Both the position numbers and the translations under genes were made by a program. This document shows positions 36,642 to 44,162 of a stretch of DNA of 64,000 nucleotides, piece after piece. How positions within the stretch are numbered: the first letter of the stretch is position 1; each line of letters begins with the position of its first letter. Location of the stretch: assembly GCA_964555055.1 (NCBI GenBank), contig CAZKQW010000003.1:193318-257317 (forward strand). The letters are read 5' to 3'. The notes under the pieces are model-generated. The model searched no databases. It was not told the origin of the DNA and worked only from the letters and a program-made list of their open reading frames with translations. Source of the stretch: GCA-016699445 sp964555055. Its GTDB lineage: Bacteria > UBA10199 > JACPAL01 > GCA-016699445.

Positions 36642-37853
36642 ATGGCTCATATTCGTGATAGGCAAATCCATGATTTGTTGGATAAGTTGGTCGCTTTTAG
36701 TCCGCTGGTAGGAGTTTTCGGCCATCGCCAAACAGGCAAGAGCACCTTCGCCGCTGGGATCGCGAATCAGTACTGGACTTTGGATGATCGCGACATCCGA
36801 AAAAAAATAGCCGAAAATCCGCGTCTTTTTTTGAAAGGCCAGAAAAGACTTCTGACGGTCATCGACGAATGTCAAAACGAGCCTGATCTTTTTCCCGCAT
36901 TGAAGGAGCATGTAAGGACCGACAAACGACCGGGACAGTTCGTCTTAACCGGTTCCGTTAGGTTCACAAGCCGGAAAGCCATTAGGGAATCCCTGGCGGG
37001 GCGCATCGTCGGCATCGAGCTTTTTCCGATGGTTCTTTCGGAGCTCAGGGAAGTCCCTTTGCCCAAAACCCTCCACGGCCTTCTTTCTTCCGATTCCTTT
37101 ACGGACGCCTCTCTTGGACTTATGCTCAGGGGGCGCGACGTGGCCGCGAACAAAAAGGCCCTCGATAAGTATCTTTTGCAGGGAGGATTGCCCGGTTTGT
37201 GCTTCCTTCGGGAAGACCGCTTACGGCGCGAAGCCCTTTCGTCGATCCTGGGACTGATCCTGGACCGCGATCTGCGTTTGATCGTGGCGACGAAGATTTC
37301 GATCGAGACGCTGCGGCGTTGGCTGGCGTGGATCGCCCAAAGGGGTTGGAATCCCTACAACGCCTCCGAAGTGAAGAGGCTCTTCGGGTTTTCGCATGCG
37401 ACTCAAAAGTCGTTGTTGCTGGCTTTTGAATCCATTTTTTTGATCCGTCGCATTCCCTTAAGAGGGCGCGCCGGGGAGATCTTTCTCATGGAAGACCAGT
37501 ACGAGGAGTTGTTCTTGTCGGAAAGCCGGCATTCTCCCGCGGACCAGTTGCTCTCCGCCTTTTATCGGAATGCGCGCGCCCAATTCCATTATCGTTTGGG
37601 AGACGCCAGCGCGTTCGAATCCTATTGGACGCGTTCGGGCGCCCGTATCCCGTTCGTCATTCGCAGCGAAGGCAAAGCCTTAGGTTTTGCGGTCGTTACG
37701 GAGGACAAACTCACTTTATCCCAGAAGAGGGCGGCTGAAAGTTTCTTGCGCCGCGAACCTACGGGTAAAGTCGTCTTCCTCACCGCTCAGCTCGATCGAC
37801 CACGCATCCTAGATCCACGCATCTTAGTCTGTCCTGCCGCAGGGTTACTTTAA
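36642..37853 (+). CDS. AAA_14/DUF4143-type ATPase
   Basis: A 403-residue predicted ATPase. Walker A is GHRQTGKS (residues 27-34), Walker B LLTVIDE (about 70-76), followed by FVLTGSVRF, the sensor block of this family, and IELFPMVLSEL. The C-terminal half resembles DUF4143, with a winged-helix-like stretch (ETLRRWLAWIAQRGWNPYNASEVKRLFGFS in two blocks) and a nuclease-like tail (VFLTAQ). Such genes are widespread, mobile and of unclear function, sometimes linked with toxin-antitoxin-like behaviour. It is flanked by two copies of the cysS 3' end, so it probably arrived by insertion. No partner gene is beside it. Confidence 0.82.
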   Translation: MAHIRDRQIHDLLDKLVAFSPLVGVFGHRQTGKSTFAAGIANQYWTLDDRDIRKKIAENPRLFLKGQKRLLTVIDECQNEPDLFPALKEHVRTDKRPGQFVLTGSVRFTSRKAIRESLAGRIVGIELFPMVLSELREVPLPKTLHGLLSSDSFTDASLGLMLRGRDVAANKKALDKYLLQGGLPGLCFLREDRLRREALSSILGLILDRDLRLIVATKISIETLRRWLAWIAQRGWNPYNASEVKRLFGFSHATQKSLLLAFESIFLIRRIPLRGRAGEIFLMEDQYEELFLSESRHSPADQLLSAFYRNARAQFHYRLGDASAFESYWTRSGARIPFVIRSEGKALGFAVVTEDKLTLSQKRAAESFLRREPTGKVVFLTAQLDRPRILDPRILVCPAAGLL

Positions 37854-37902
37854 ATTTGTCCTTTTTTATTAATGCCTTAAAGAAGGTAAAATATTTTCTC
37901 AT

Positions 37903-37941
37903 AATCCCGACGGGACGACGGGCTGGGAAGTGAAGAAATAA
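37903..37941 (+). repeat. Direct repeat copy 2: duplicated cysS 3' end after the ATPase gene
   Basis: Matches 36527-36565 in 37 of 39 positions, including the in-frame stop. It is not part of any gene here. It lies 50 bases after the ATPase stop and just before the end of the convergent beta-propeller gene. Confidence 0.92.
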
Positions 37942-37945
37942 TCGA

Positions 37946-39964
37946 TCACGGCTCTCTTTCACTTGTTAAGCTCATCCGGTGTTCCCCTTCGATGGAACCG
38001 TTTGGATCTAAGAGCGCGGAACCGAGCTCGTCTCCCATCAAGCCGTACACTTGATCGCCCAGGAAAATGGCGCGCGTATTGCCGTACCAATCCACGCACG
38101 AAGTTTCACAGGCCTCCGCGGAAGGAACCTCGGAGGGTTCTAAACGTCCGATGACTTGCAGATCGCCCCGGGAACCCAAACGAAGGATATGGACCGAAGT
38201 TGGAAGAGGGACCCTCATGGCCTCCGCGCCCAGGGGAGCGGAGAGGACTTCGGGCGGCACCACCGCTTGGGTCGCCAAGCCGATCAATCCCTCTCCATAA
38301 CCGCGCGTCGCGAAAAGATAGCCGTGGCTCCGGCTTTCCGCCCCGGTATAGCCCATGAGGGAAGCCGAAGAAGTGATCTCGGGCGATTCGCCCAACGTCA
38401 CCGCCTGGACGCTGAGCTCATTCCCGCTTTGGGCAGACACCATAAGCCTTTCTCCGGCGGGTTCGATCCGTATCGTGCGGTAACAGCGCGCTTCTGAAGT
38501 GGAGGGTCCGGATCCGCGCCGGGGATCTAAGCCCAGAACCGTCTTATGGGACGGGTCCGCCCGGCTGAAAATCGCGATTTTGTCATATTGGCCCAAAACC
38601 AACTCTTCTTCGGTGAAGCGGTGGCTCAATACGTAGGGGGCTGTCCGCAGGATGTCATCCGCCAATCCTCGATAATCTGCTTCCCGGATATCCGACGCTT
38701 GGGCCGTGAAGCGGGAGAAGGGGATCTGTCCCAGGCGGTATGCGTAATGGTCATCCCGATACCCGCACCTTCCGTCTTCTGAAGAATCCGGAAAAACCGG
38801 ATTCGGACTTCTCTGGTAATGGAAGAACGTCAGGCCGTTCGGCGTCTCGTCGAAGGAGAATTGATCCAAGGGGTCTCCCCACACCTTCGTCACGCCCCCG
38901 CCGCTCCCCTCCAGGTCGAAGGCGTAGAGAAGATTCGAGGAAGCTTGGGGAGGGACGCGCTCTTCGGCGGGCGCCACTTGCGCCCCGCACCAGCCATAGA
39001 GGATTTGTTGGCGCCCCGACCACAGGTAGAAGCGGCTTCCCGTGACGTAATGCTCCGCGCGCCAGCTTCCCAAAACGCCGCGCGATTTGCAGGAGAGGGC
39101 TTCGTGAGCATTTCTTCCGGTTCCTAAGGTACAGACATGGACCGAATGAAGGACGGGAAAGAGAATCATATCTTCCGGCACGGAGACGTCGGAAGCCCCC
39201 ATCAGCGCACTGAGCGTTTCGATTCTTCCATTTCGGAGTTCCTTCAATCGGGGAAACCGAAGCTGGTTCCTTTCGTCCAGGAGCCTATTCCCATAATAGG
39301 GAGAGTAGACGACTAATTTTTCTCCCACCAGCCGGCTCGCATAATTCCGGCCCGAGTAGTAATCGCCGGATTCGATGAAATACGTTCCCTGCCGCGACAA
39401 ACCGCCCGATGCCGCGTCGACTTTGAAGAGGTTGATTTCCGTGGCCCCTTGCCAATAATTCGAAGGATCCGCCGTTCCCCCTATTCCCCCCATTCCCCAA
39501 CGATAGCCGATCACAATCGCGATATCATCCTTCATCAAAAGTTCGTCGTACCAAGCGTTGTCATCCAAGCCATCCGCTTTGACCGTCGTTTCTCCGGATT
39601 TCCGCAAGAGAGGTACGCGCACTGTATACAGCTTACCCCGTCTTAAGATGACCAGGAAACTCCCGTAGGACTTGACCAATCCCCCTTCGTCCGCGGCCGC
39701 CTCTTGGTTGTTGGTGGTCCGTGCCGCATCGCCGGCCGGGGTCGAAACCGGACTCGGCATATCCTCTGCGCCTTCCGTTGTTATTGAGCGCGCCTGCGCT
39801 TTGGAGTCCCTTAAATAATCCTTCAGCGCCTCCTCGTCGTCGTACGTCCTCAATCGTGAGGTCAGCGCTGGTGGGAGGACGGTCTCGTCCGGTGTCGTCG
39901 TATGATGAGAGCCTGAACAGGCGCAAATCCCTATGCAGGCAAGAGAGAGGATAAGCTTTTTCAT
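37946..39964 (-). CDS. Secreted lipoprotein with C-terminal beta-propeller-like domain (PF09826-like)
   Basis: A 672-residue protein with a lipoprotein signal peptide (Cys 16 after LACIGICA). The segment TNNQEAAADEGGLVKSYGSFL matches the entry motif of secreted beta-propeller proteins distantly related to WD40 (typically TNxQxxGVDExDxVKxxG), and repeated strand pairs continue to about residue 640. Several Cys pairs suggest disulfides in the periplasm or on the surface. Function unknown. AAGGAG precedes the ATG. Upstream, 67 bases away, lies a perfect palindrome that also occurs before the TIGR02147 gene, so this gene may belong to that regulon even though it could also be read from the lipoprotein gene. 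Confidence 0.8.
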   Translation of the reverse strand: MKKLILSLACIGICACSGSHHTTTPDETVLPPALTSRLRTYDDEEALKDYLRDSKAQARSITTEGAEDMPSPVSTPAGDAARTTNNQEAAADEGGLVKSYGSFLVILRRGKLYTVRVPLLRKSGETTVKADGLDDNAWYDELLMKDDIAIVIGYRWGMGGIGGTADPSNYWQGATEINLFKVDAASGGLSRQGTYFIESGDYYSGRNYASRLVGEKLVVYSPYYGNRLLDERNQLRFPRLKELRNGRIETLSALMGASDVSVPEDMILFPVLHSVHVCTLGTGRNAHEALSCKSRGVLGSWRAEHYVTGSRFYLWSGRQQILYGWCGAQVAPAEERVPPQASSNLLYAFDLEGSGGGVTKVWGDPLDQFSFDETPNGLTFFHYQRSPNPVFPDSSEDGRCGYRDDHYAYRLGQIPFSRFTAQASDIREADYRGLADDILRTAPYVLSHRFTEEELVLGQYDKIAIFSRADPSHKTVLGLDPRRGSGPSTSEARCYRTIRIEPAGERLMVSAQSGNELSVQAVTLGESPEITSSASLMGYTGAESRSHGYLFATRGYGEGLIGLATQAVVPPEVLSAPLGAEAMRVPLPTSVHILRLGSRGDLQVIGRLEPSEVPSAEACETSCVDWYGNTRAIFLGDQVYGLMGDELGSALLDPNGSIEGEHRMSLTSEREP

Positions 39965-40030
39965 AAAACTCCTTTGTATTTTTCAAGAGTACGAAAAAGC
40001 CCCGGCAATGGCCAAAGAAAGAGGCCGGAT

Positions 40031-40050
40031 TCGTATTCTGGAGAATACGA
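40031..40050. promoter_or_regulatory. Palindromic operator TCGTATTC-N4-GAATACGA (copy 1)
   Basis: A perfect eight-base inverted repeat with spacer TGGA, located 67 bases before the beta-propeller start and just after the lipoprotein gene. The same half sites with the same four-base spacing recur at 41456-41475. No T-run follows, so it is not a terminator. I infer a dimeric regulator site. Confidence 0.7.
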
Positions 40051-40054
40051 GTCC

Positions 40055-40570
40055 CTAAAAGCGCAATGAATTGACGATAGTGAGCGCGTTTGAAAGGCCG
40101 GAAGGAAAGAGGTCGCCGACGACGTAAACGAGCTGGGTCCCGCGAAGAAAATAATATTCCCTCGAGTCTCCTCCCGTAAAGCCGGGAGCCGGATCATCGT
40201 AGGCGTACCCGCTGATGTAGGGATTCGAAAACACCGCGAAGGCGCGCGTCGGGAAGATACTTTGAAGGTACGTCAGTAAATCCGTCGCGGAAGAAAGCGT
40301 GACGTAGTAAACCGTGACGGTGGATTGTCCGTCCGTGAAAACAGTAAAAGGAGCCTCCGATAGAGGGATGGAGGGAAGCGAGACGGGCTGAGGGCCTGTT
40401 GGGTCTCCACTTCCGGGTGGCGTCATCGGGCCCGCGGCCGCGTGTTCCGTATAACCCCATGTGGATGGGTAATTCGTGGAAACGCCTTGCGCCGTAAATG
40501 CCGGATTTCCCGTTTCCGTGCCAGGACACGCCGACAGCATAAGGGCAATGAACAGGAGAAGGTATTTCAC
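40055..40570 (-). CDS. Small lipoprotein with ETGNP motif
   Basis: A 171-residue lipoprotein: signal peptide MKYLLLFIALMLSAC with Cys 15 as the lipid site, then PGTETGNP. The ETGNP tail after the lipid Cys is a pattern I associate with lipoproteins of Bdellovibrionota, Myxococcota and Fibrobacterota that sit beside TIGR02147 proteins. The remainder is Pro/Gly-rich, then a small globular part (TVYYVTLSSATDLLTYLQ, YYFLRGTQLVYVVGDL). It starts inside the TIGR02147 stop codon (ATGA). Function unknown; probably surface or outer-membrane attached. Confidence 0.78.
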   Translation of the reverse strand: MKYLLLFIALMLSACPGTETGNPAFTAQGVSTNYPSTWGYTEHAAAGPMTPPGSGDPTGPQPVSLPSIPLSEAPFTVFTDGQSTVTVYYVTLSSATDLLTYLQSIFPTRAFAVFSNPYISGYAYDDPAPGFTGGDSREYYFLRGTQLVYVVGDLFPSGLSNALTIVNSLRF

Positions 40571-41415
40571 AAACCCTCCGTCAGCGGGAAAAGCTGGAAA
40601 TTGATCTGGAAGATACTCTTCGTCTTTTCGGCGGCTTCGTCCGAAAGCAGGACGTTCAATTCCCGGCGGAACTCCTGGATCCGGCGTTTGGCTTCCTCGA
40701 ATTTTTCGGGACTCAGCGCGATCGTCAGCGAGGAAATATCGCGCTTTTCACGGGCGGTGTTTTCGATCGAATCCATGGCCTGGGCCATCATTTGGCGGTG
40801 GTAATTGCGGATGGCCAAGGATTGGACTTCGCGCGCGGTGGTGATGTTGCGGTCCGACTGGATCAGTCTGCCCGCTTCATTGCGCTTCAAAAACCCCAAT
40901 TTCAGCAAAAGCTCCAAGGCCGCGGCCGCCTCCTTCTTCGTGATGCGGGGCTTTAAACGGTTGGCGATCCAAGCCGGATTTTCCTTGAAATGAGGGACTA
41001 AAACCATTTCGCGAATGGCGGGGTAATACCAGCGGGAGAAGTAAGTGAAATACCCCTCTTCGATCTCCTTGATCTCCCGGTATTGGCGCGACGTCGCGAG
41101 TCTTTGGTACCATTGGTTCCGGTCCCTGTCGGATCCCGCTTGGTTGAATTGGACCAAGTCGTGGAAATAACGGGCTTCTTGCGGCTTGAGGTGGAGGGCT
41201 TTGGAAAATTGAGTGATCCCCTTAAGGCCTAAATTCCGTTTCCCTTCGATGACGAGCTTGAGGAAGTTGGGCGAGCTGAAGCCCGCGAAACGGGCGAAGG
41301 ACCGGTAAGAAAACGCCGCGCCTTTCGCCTTCTTTTGATCCCCGTAATAATCCCGCAAAAAATGCCGGTAATCGAGGTAATGGTAGATCGAAAGCATGGG
41401 CATAAATGTTAGCAT
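40567..41415 (-). CDS. TIGR02147 family protein (probable helix-turn-helix regulator)
   Basis: A 282-residue protein that fits the TIGR02147 family: it opens with SIYHYLDYRHFLRDYYGDQK, then FSYRSFARFAGFSSPNFLKLVIEGKRNL, which looks like a helix-turn-helix, and continues with all-helical sequence to KFEEAKRRIQEFRRELN. The family is abundant in Fibrobacterota and Bdellovibrionota, and its biochemical role is not established; a DNA-binding regulator is likely. ATGs at 41415, 41403 and 41397 are all possible starts. It is co-transcribed with the lipoprotein. A perfect palindrome lies 39 bases upstream of 41415, suggesting autoregulation. Confidence 0.85.
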   Translation of the reverse strand: MLTFMPMLSIYHYLDYRHFLRDYYGDQKKAKGAAFSYRSFARFAGFSSPNFLKLVIEGKRNLGLKGITQFSKALHLKPQEARYFHDLVQFNQAGSDRDRNQWYQRLATSRQYREIKEIEEGYFTYFSRWYYPAIREMVLVPHFKENPAWIANRLKPRITKKEAAAALELLLKLGFLKRNEAGRLIQSDRNITTAREVQSLAIRNYHRQMMAQAMDSIENTAREKRDISSLTIALSPEKFEEAKRRIQEFRRELNVLLSDEAAEKTKSIFQINFQLFPLTEGL

Positions 41416-41453
41416 GCCGTAGGAGCCCCGCTAAAGCCATTTGTCGGCTTTGA

Positions 41454-41477
41454 AATCGTATTCCGTAGAATACGATT
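41454..41477. promoter_or_regulatory. Palindromic operator TCGTATTC-N4-GAATACGA (copy 2, extended)
   Basis: A ten-base perfect inverted repeat (AATCGTATTC, spacer CGTA, GAATACGATT). It lies between the TIGR02147 gene and the divergent gene at 41543, whose start codon is 68 bases from the eight-base core. The spacing to the beta-propeller start at the other copy is 67 bases, almost the same. Confidence 0.75.
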
Positions 41478-41542
41478 GCGCCATATCGCGCAACTCGGCT
41501 GAATCCTCCCGTCGATAACCCGGCAAGCTTAAAGGAGGGTGT

Positions 41543-42094
41543 ATGGGAACGTTTCAAAACCTGTTTCAGCAGGGCGTGGATTTCGTCCATCGGCCCGTGT
41601 TTGACGCGATGAGTGCCGTCCTCGGAGAGGACGGCATGGAGATGGCCTACCAAACGGCGGCTTCCTTCGAAAACGGGATGGAGTCCTTGGGTCCTGAGGC
41701 CCGATCGGCGGCGAGGTGGATCGGGAATCAGGGGGCTCATTTTATCAATGATGTGATCGAACGCATCACCCAGCCTCGGGTGGAGTTTTCGCGGCCTTGC
41801 GTTGAGACGGCTCGTTTCAGCGGCTGGAGCGTGAGCTTCGTCGATCAGGTTCCCGTTTATCCGCCTTCTTTTTATTCTTTTTGCTATCAGGCCAACCCGT
41901 GCCTCTTTTTCTCGGCGATGAGCGCCTGTTGGCAGATGGGCGTGAATCCTTTCTTCAATCCCCAGTTCTTTTTTCAAATGTTGCTCCATTTGATGATGCA
42001 GAACTTTCTCTTCTTCCCGGGAATGATCCCTTTCATGGGAGTGGCGGCTTTCCTTCCGGGAATCGTCTTCCGGCCGGCCGCGTTTTTTCTGTAA
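41543..42094 (+). CDS. Hypothetical protein, divergent from the TIGR02147 gene
   Basis: A 183-residue protein I cannot assign. AAAGGAGG, a perfect ribosome binding site, precedes the ATG. The first 110 residues are soluble and moderately charged (VHRPVFDAMSAVLGEDGMEM, GNQGAHFINDVIERITQP). The last 75 are very aromatic and hydrophobic (QMLLHLMMQNFLFFPGMIPFMGVAAFLPG) with four Cys residues between, so it is probably membrane-inserted or secreted. It has no N-terminal signal peptide. The palindromic operator upstream suggests co-regulation with the lipoprotein and beta-propeller genes. Confidence 0.6.
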   Translation: MGTFQNLFQQGVDFVHRPVFDAMSAVLGEDGMEMAYQTAASFENGMESLGPEARSAARWIGNQGAHFINDVIERITQPRVEFSRPCVETARFSGWSVSFVDQVPVYPPSFYSFCYQANPCLFFSAMSACWQMGVNPFFNPQFFFQMLLHLMMQNFLFFPGMIPFMGVAAFLPGIVFRPAAFFL

Positions 42095-42148
42095 TATCCC
42101 TTGATTTGCCGGGCGGTGGCCGTGTCATATCCCGAGTCGTTCGGGCTT

Positions 42149-44149
42149 ATGGATAAAGACACGACAGGCGTCTTCAAACTGCATTCCCCCTTTCCGCCGC
42201 AAGGCGATCAGCCGAAGGCCATCGAGGAACTTTCCGAGGGCCTCTTGAAAGGCGTGAAGCACCAAACGCTCCTCGGCGTGACGGGATCCGGGAAGACGTT
42301 CACGATGGCCAACGTCATCCAAAACGTCCAGAAGCCGACGCTCGTCATGGCGCCCAACAAGACCTTGGCGGCCCAGCTCTTCTCCGAGTTCAAGGAGTTC
42401 TTCCCCGAAAACGCCGTCGAGTACTTCGTTTCGTATTACGACTACTACCAACCGGAAGCCTACGTACCGGCCCAGGACCTTTACATCGAAAAGGACTCGG
42501 CGATTAACGAGGAGATCGACAAGCTCCGCCACTCGGCCACGCGGTCTCTCCTGGAGCGTCGGGACGTCGTCATCGTCTCGTCGGTCTCCTGCATTTACGG
42601 CTTAGGCTCGCCCGAGTCCTACCACGGCCTCGTGTGCCATATCGCCTTGGGAGGGACGTACCCGCGGCAACAACTTTTGAAGGACCTCATCAAGGTGCAG
42701 TACGAGCGGAACGATTTCGACTTCCACCGGGCCACCTTCCGCGTGCGCGGGGACGTCGTCGAGATCATCCCGGCCCACGAAGAGGATCGGGCGATCCGGG
42801 TCGAGTTCTTCGGGGACGAGATCGAACAGATCTCCATCGTCGACGTCCTGAAGGGTAACGTCCTCCAGCGTCTGCCGGAGATCACCATCTACCCCGCGTC
42901 CCACTACGTCACGCCGGAAGCCCAGACCCGGCACGCGATCGAAGCCATCAAGAAGGAACTCAAGGAGCGCGTGAATTGGTTCCACAACCAGGGGAAGTTG
43001 TTGGAGGCCCAACGCATCGACCAAAGGACGCGCTACGACATCGAGATGATGGAGGAGATCGGTTTCTGCAAGGGCATCGAGAATTACTCGCGCCACCTCA
43101 CCGGCCGCGGTCCGGGCCAGCCGCCGCCGACGTTGATCGATTTCTTCCCCTCGGATTTTTTGCTGATCCTCGACGAGAGCCACCTCACCGTGCCGCAGGT
43201 GGGCGGGATGTACCATGGGGACGCCAATCGTAAGCAAAACCTCGTCGATTTCGGCTTCCGCCTGCCGTCGGCCCGCGACAACCGGCCGTTGAAATTCGAG
43301 GAATTCGAAAAGATCGTGAATCAAGCGGTGTACGTGTCGGCGACGCCGGGTCCCTACGAATTGGAAAAATCCCAAGGCGTCGTCGTGGAACAGGTGATCC
43401 GGCCCACGGGTCTCGTGGACCCGCAGCCCATGATCCGGCCCGTGAAGAATCAAGTCGATGATCTGGAAAAGGAAGCCCGCATCCGCATCGAAAAAGGGGA
43501 GCGCGTCTTGGTGACGACGCTGACGAAGAAGATGGCGGAGGATTTAACCCAGTATTTTAGGGAAAAAGGGATCCGGGTGAAATACCTCCACTCCGACGTG
43601 GAGACCTTGGAGCGGGTTGAGATCCTGCAGGAACTCCGCAAGGGGAGTTTCGACGTCTTGGTGGGCATCAACCTCCTGCGCGAAGGCTTGGATTTGCCGG
43701 AAGTGTCGCTGGTGGCCATCCTCGACGCCGACAAGGAGGGATTCCTGCGTTCCGAACGGTCCCTCATCCAGACCTTCGGCCGAGCCGCGAGGAACGTGAA
43801 CGGGCAGGTGATCCTCTACGCGGACTCCGTCACGGGATCGATGCGGAAAGCCATCGACGAGGCCGAGCGCCGGCGCGAGATCCAGCGACGCCATAACGCC
43901 GAACACGGCATCACGCCGCAGACCGTGCGTAAGAACGTCAAGAACGCCCTTCAGGCTCATTATGAAAAGGACGTCTTCAGGGAAGAGGGTGAAGAACCGA
44001 TCAAACTTGAAGACATGCCTAAAATGATTGAATCGTTGAAAAAAGAAATGAGAGAAGCGGCGGGCAATCTTGAATTTGAAAAAGCGGCGATCCTTCGCGA
44101 TAGGATCCAAAAACTCAAGGAACGGGAGATGATGTTTGGCATTCCTTAA
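42149..44149 (+). CDS. uvrB: Excinuclease ABC subunit B
   Basis: A 666-residue nucleotide excision repair helicase-like ATPase. Walker A is GVTGSGKT near residue 48, the beta-hairpin region YYDYYQPEAYVP and ESHLTVPQVGGMY (DESH Walker B) follow, then the second RecA domain (VGINLLREGLDLPEVSLVAILDADKEGFLR in two blocks), and the C-terminal UVR motif (MREAAGNLEFEKAAILRDRI) that binds UvrC. The ATG at 42149 is chosen since MDKDTTG leads into the conserved FPPQGDQPKAI; the open frame begins at 42101. Complete. Confidence 0.97.
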   Translation: MDKDTTGVFKLHSPFPPQGDQPKAIEELSEGLLKGVKHQTLLGVTGSGKTFTMANVIQNVQKPTLVMAPNKTLAAQLFSEFKEFFPENAVEYFVSYYDYYQPEAYVPAQDLYIEKDSAINEEIDKLRHSATRSLLERRDVVIVSSVSCIYGLGSPESYHGLVCHIALGGTYPRQQLLKDLIKVQYERNDFDFHRATFRVRGDVVEIIPAHEEDRAIRVEFFGDEIEQISIVDVLKGNVLQRLPEITIYPASHYVTPEAQTRHAIEAIKKELKERVNWFHNQGKLLEAQRIDQRTRYDIEMMEEIGFCKGIENYSRHLTGRGPGQPPPTLIDFFPSDFLLILDESHLTVPQVGGMYHGDANRKQNLVDFGFRLPSARDNRPLKFEEFEKIVNQAVYVSATPGPYELEKSQGVVVEQVIRPTGLVDPQPMIRPVKNQVDDLEKEARIRIEKGERVLVTTLTKKMAEDLTQYFREKGIRVKYLHSDVETLERVEILQELRKGSFDVLVGINLLREGLDLPEVSLVAILDADKEGFLRSERSLIQTFGRAARNVNGQVILYADSVTGSMRKAIDEAERRREIQRRHNAEHGITPQTVRKNVKNALQAHYEKDVFREEGEEPIKLEDMPKMIESLKKEMREAAGNLEFEKAAILRDRIQKLKEREMMFGIP

Positions 44150-44162
44150 GGGACATAAAAAC

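Noticed and set aside
42602..43453. Long minus-strand frame inside uvrB, and similar mirrors at 41222-41989, 48611-49555, 50838-51353 and 56075-56800
   Set aside because: All are antisense shadows of well-supported genes in GC-rich DNA.
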